DNA of 36,926 nucleotides from an uncultured Collinsella sp. (lineage in GTDB: Bacteria > Actinomycetota > Coriobacteriia > Coriobacteriales > Coriobacteriaceae), in NCBI GenBank assembly GCA_959028445.1, contig CAUFRY010000020.1:1-36926 (forward strand). The letters run 5' to 3'. Below are positions 36,442 to 36,926 of this stretch, piece after piece. The translations under genes were made by a program, and so were the position numbers. Each line of letters begins with the position of its first letter. Within the stretch, counting starts at the first letter, position 1. The notes under the pieces are model-generated. The model saw only the letters and a list, made by a program, of their open reading frames with translations, was not told the DNA's origin and made no database searches.

Positions 36442-36523
36442 AGGTTGACCTACTCGAGGTCGTCGCCCTTGTGGCGTTGGGCGGAAAGAGGTGGGGCGTC
36501 AGGGCTTCTTTGTTGATGAGGGG

Positions 36524-36733
36524 CTAGTATGCCCGGGCTTGGTTGGGGAAGGTTTTGTCTAGGGATGCTTGGAGCTTTTCGAACGATGCTCGCAAGTTGA
36601 GGCTCTGGTCGGTTGAGCGTTTGGCTTTTGTGGTGGGGGAGTCGAGGAGGCCGTCTCTCTGTGTCGGGGGGAAGGAGAAAAGGTCTGCATGTTTTAGGGA
36701 TGGCTGCTGTGCTGCGTCATTGGAAGGATGCAT
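36524..36733 (-). CDS. Small hypothetical protein, possibly coupled to an upstream gene
   Basis: I do not recognise this 69-residue frame. It is polar, with Gln/Ser/Lys-rich sequence and a C-terminal amphipathic stretch (LNLRASFEKLQASLDKTF). GAGGAGG lies 10 bases before ATG 36733, inside the end of another minus-strand open frame that stops 2 bases before this start. This coupled arrangement is the main support. No terminator follows. It may be a remnant of a larger gene. Confidence 0.35.
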   Translation of the reverse strand: MHPSNDAAQQPSLKHADLFSFPPTQRDGLLDSPTTKAKRSTDQSLNLRASFEKLQASLDKTFPNQARAY

Positions 36734-36735
36734 GC

Positions 36736-36924
36736 TTATGCGGCCTCCTCGATGTCCACCAAAAGGTTGCGCACGGGGTGTGCTGCTAGGTCCCGTGCGT
36801 TGGCAGTATTATGCCGCGGCTGCTGCAAAGAAGTGCTAAAGAAAGGCTTAATGAGGTTTGACGTTGCGATGAAACCGACGCTCCTATAAGTTGTCAAGAG
36901 GCAGTTTGCGGGAGCGTTCTCTCC
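36736..36924 (-). CDS. 3' part of a minus-strand open frame (partial or decayed)
   Basis: An open frame enters from the right edge and stops with TAA at 36738-36736. The last residues (NARDLAAHPVRNLLVDIEEAA) look protein-like and contain the ribosome binding site for the next small frame. The upstream half includes TTGACA and lacks an ATG, so it may be promoter rather than coding, and the real gene, if any, may be very short or a remnant. Confidence 0.3.
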   Translation of the reverse strand, partial: GENAPANCLLTTYRSVGFIATSNLIKPFFSTSLQQPRHNTANARDLAAHPVRNLLVDIEEAA

Positions 36925-36926
36925 AA

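Overview
This window looks like a chromosomal stretch from a gut coriobacterium, most likely Collinsella. The clues are high-GC coding sequence, complete lactose-PTS and tagatose-6-phosphate gene sets, several PTS enzyme II systems, class II GalT and FprA-type flavo-diiron protein. The genus is inferred from gene content and sequence style, not from a marker gene. Nearly the whole window is devoted to lactose, beta-galactoside and galactose use.

Layout. 1-1 kb: the tail of a membrane protein, tRNA-Thr(CGT) and an orphan mannose-family PTS IIB-like protein that lacks its phosphorylation histidine. 1-6 kb: galM, a galactitol-family PTS (gatA-gatB-gatC, minus strand) and a divergent DeoR/LacR-type repressor. 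6 kb: a ParE/RelE-type toxin-antitoxin pair. 6.7-21.5 kb: three paralogous lactose modules, each with a 6-phospho-beta-galactosidase (lacG), a lactose-type IICB transporter (lacE) and a divergent LacI-family regulator with its own palindromic operator. Modules 1 and 3 run lacE-lacG; module 2 runs lacG-lacE. 21.6-27 kb: the single IIA (lacF), an unknown membrane protein, lacA-lacB, a LacX-like epimerase and lacC. 27-28.6 kb: an AAA/DUF4143 ATPase with its own tandem repeats. 28.7-33 kb: Leloir genes galK-galT with a fourth LacI regulator. 33-36.9 kb: FprA, a second DeoR regulator, a class II aldolase with GatY/KbaY-type ligands that can serve as tagatose-bisphosphate aldolase, and a decayed or partial small-gene region.

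How it works together (inference from families). LacE1-3 with the shared LacF bring in and phosphorylate beta-galactosides. LacG1-3 release galactose-6-phosphate, and LacAB, LacC and the class II aldolase carry it to triose phosphates. Free galactose enters the Leloir route through GalM, GalK and GalT. The Gat-type PTS may import galactose as galactose-6-phosphate, because no galactitol-1-phosphate dehydrogenase is present.

The main non-coding discoveries are: (1) a two-box direct repeat, RAACGGT-N14-RAACGGT with exactly 21 bp between box starts, upstream of six of the sugar loci and as a single box at a seventh; (2) eight copies of a long hairpin repeat with TGTAACA/TGTTACA arms that sit at the borders of lactose modules 1 and 2; (3) four LacI-type operators, one per regulator, and a shared TGTTCGA-type operator set; (4) a hairpin at every lacE/lacG junction; and (5) several other long inverted repeats. 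All were found by eye and need a genome-wide motif search.
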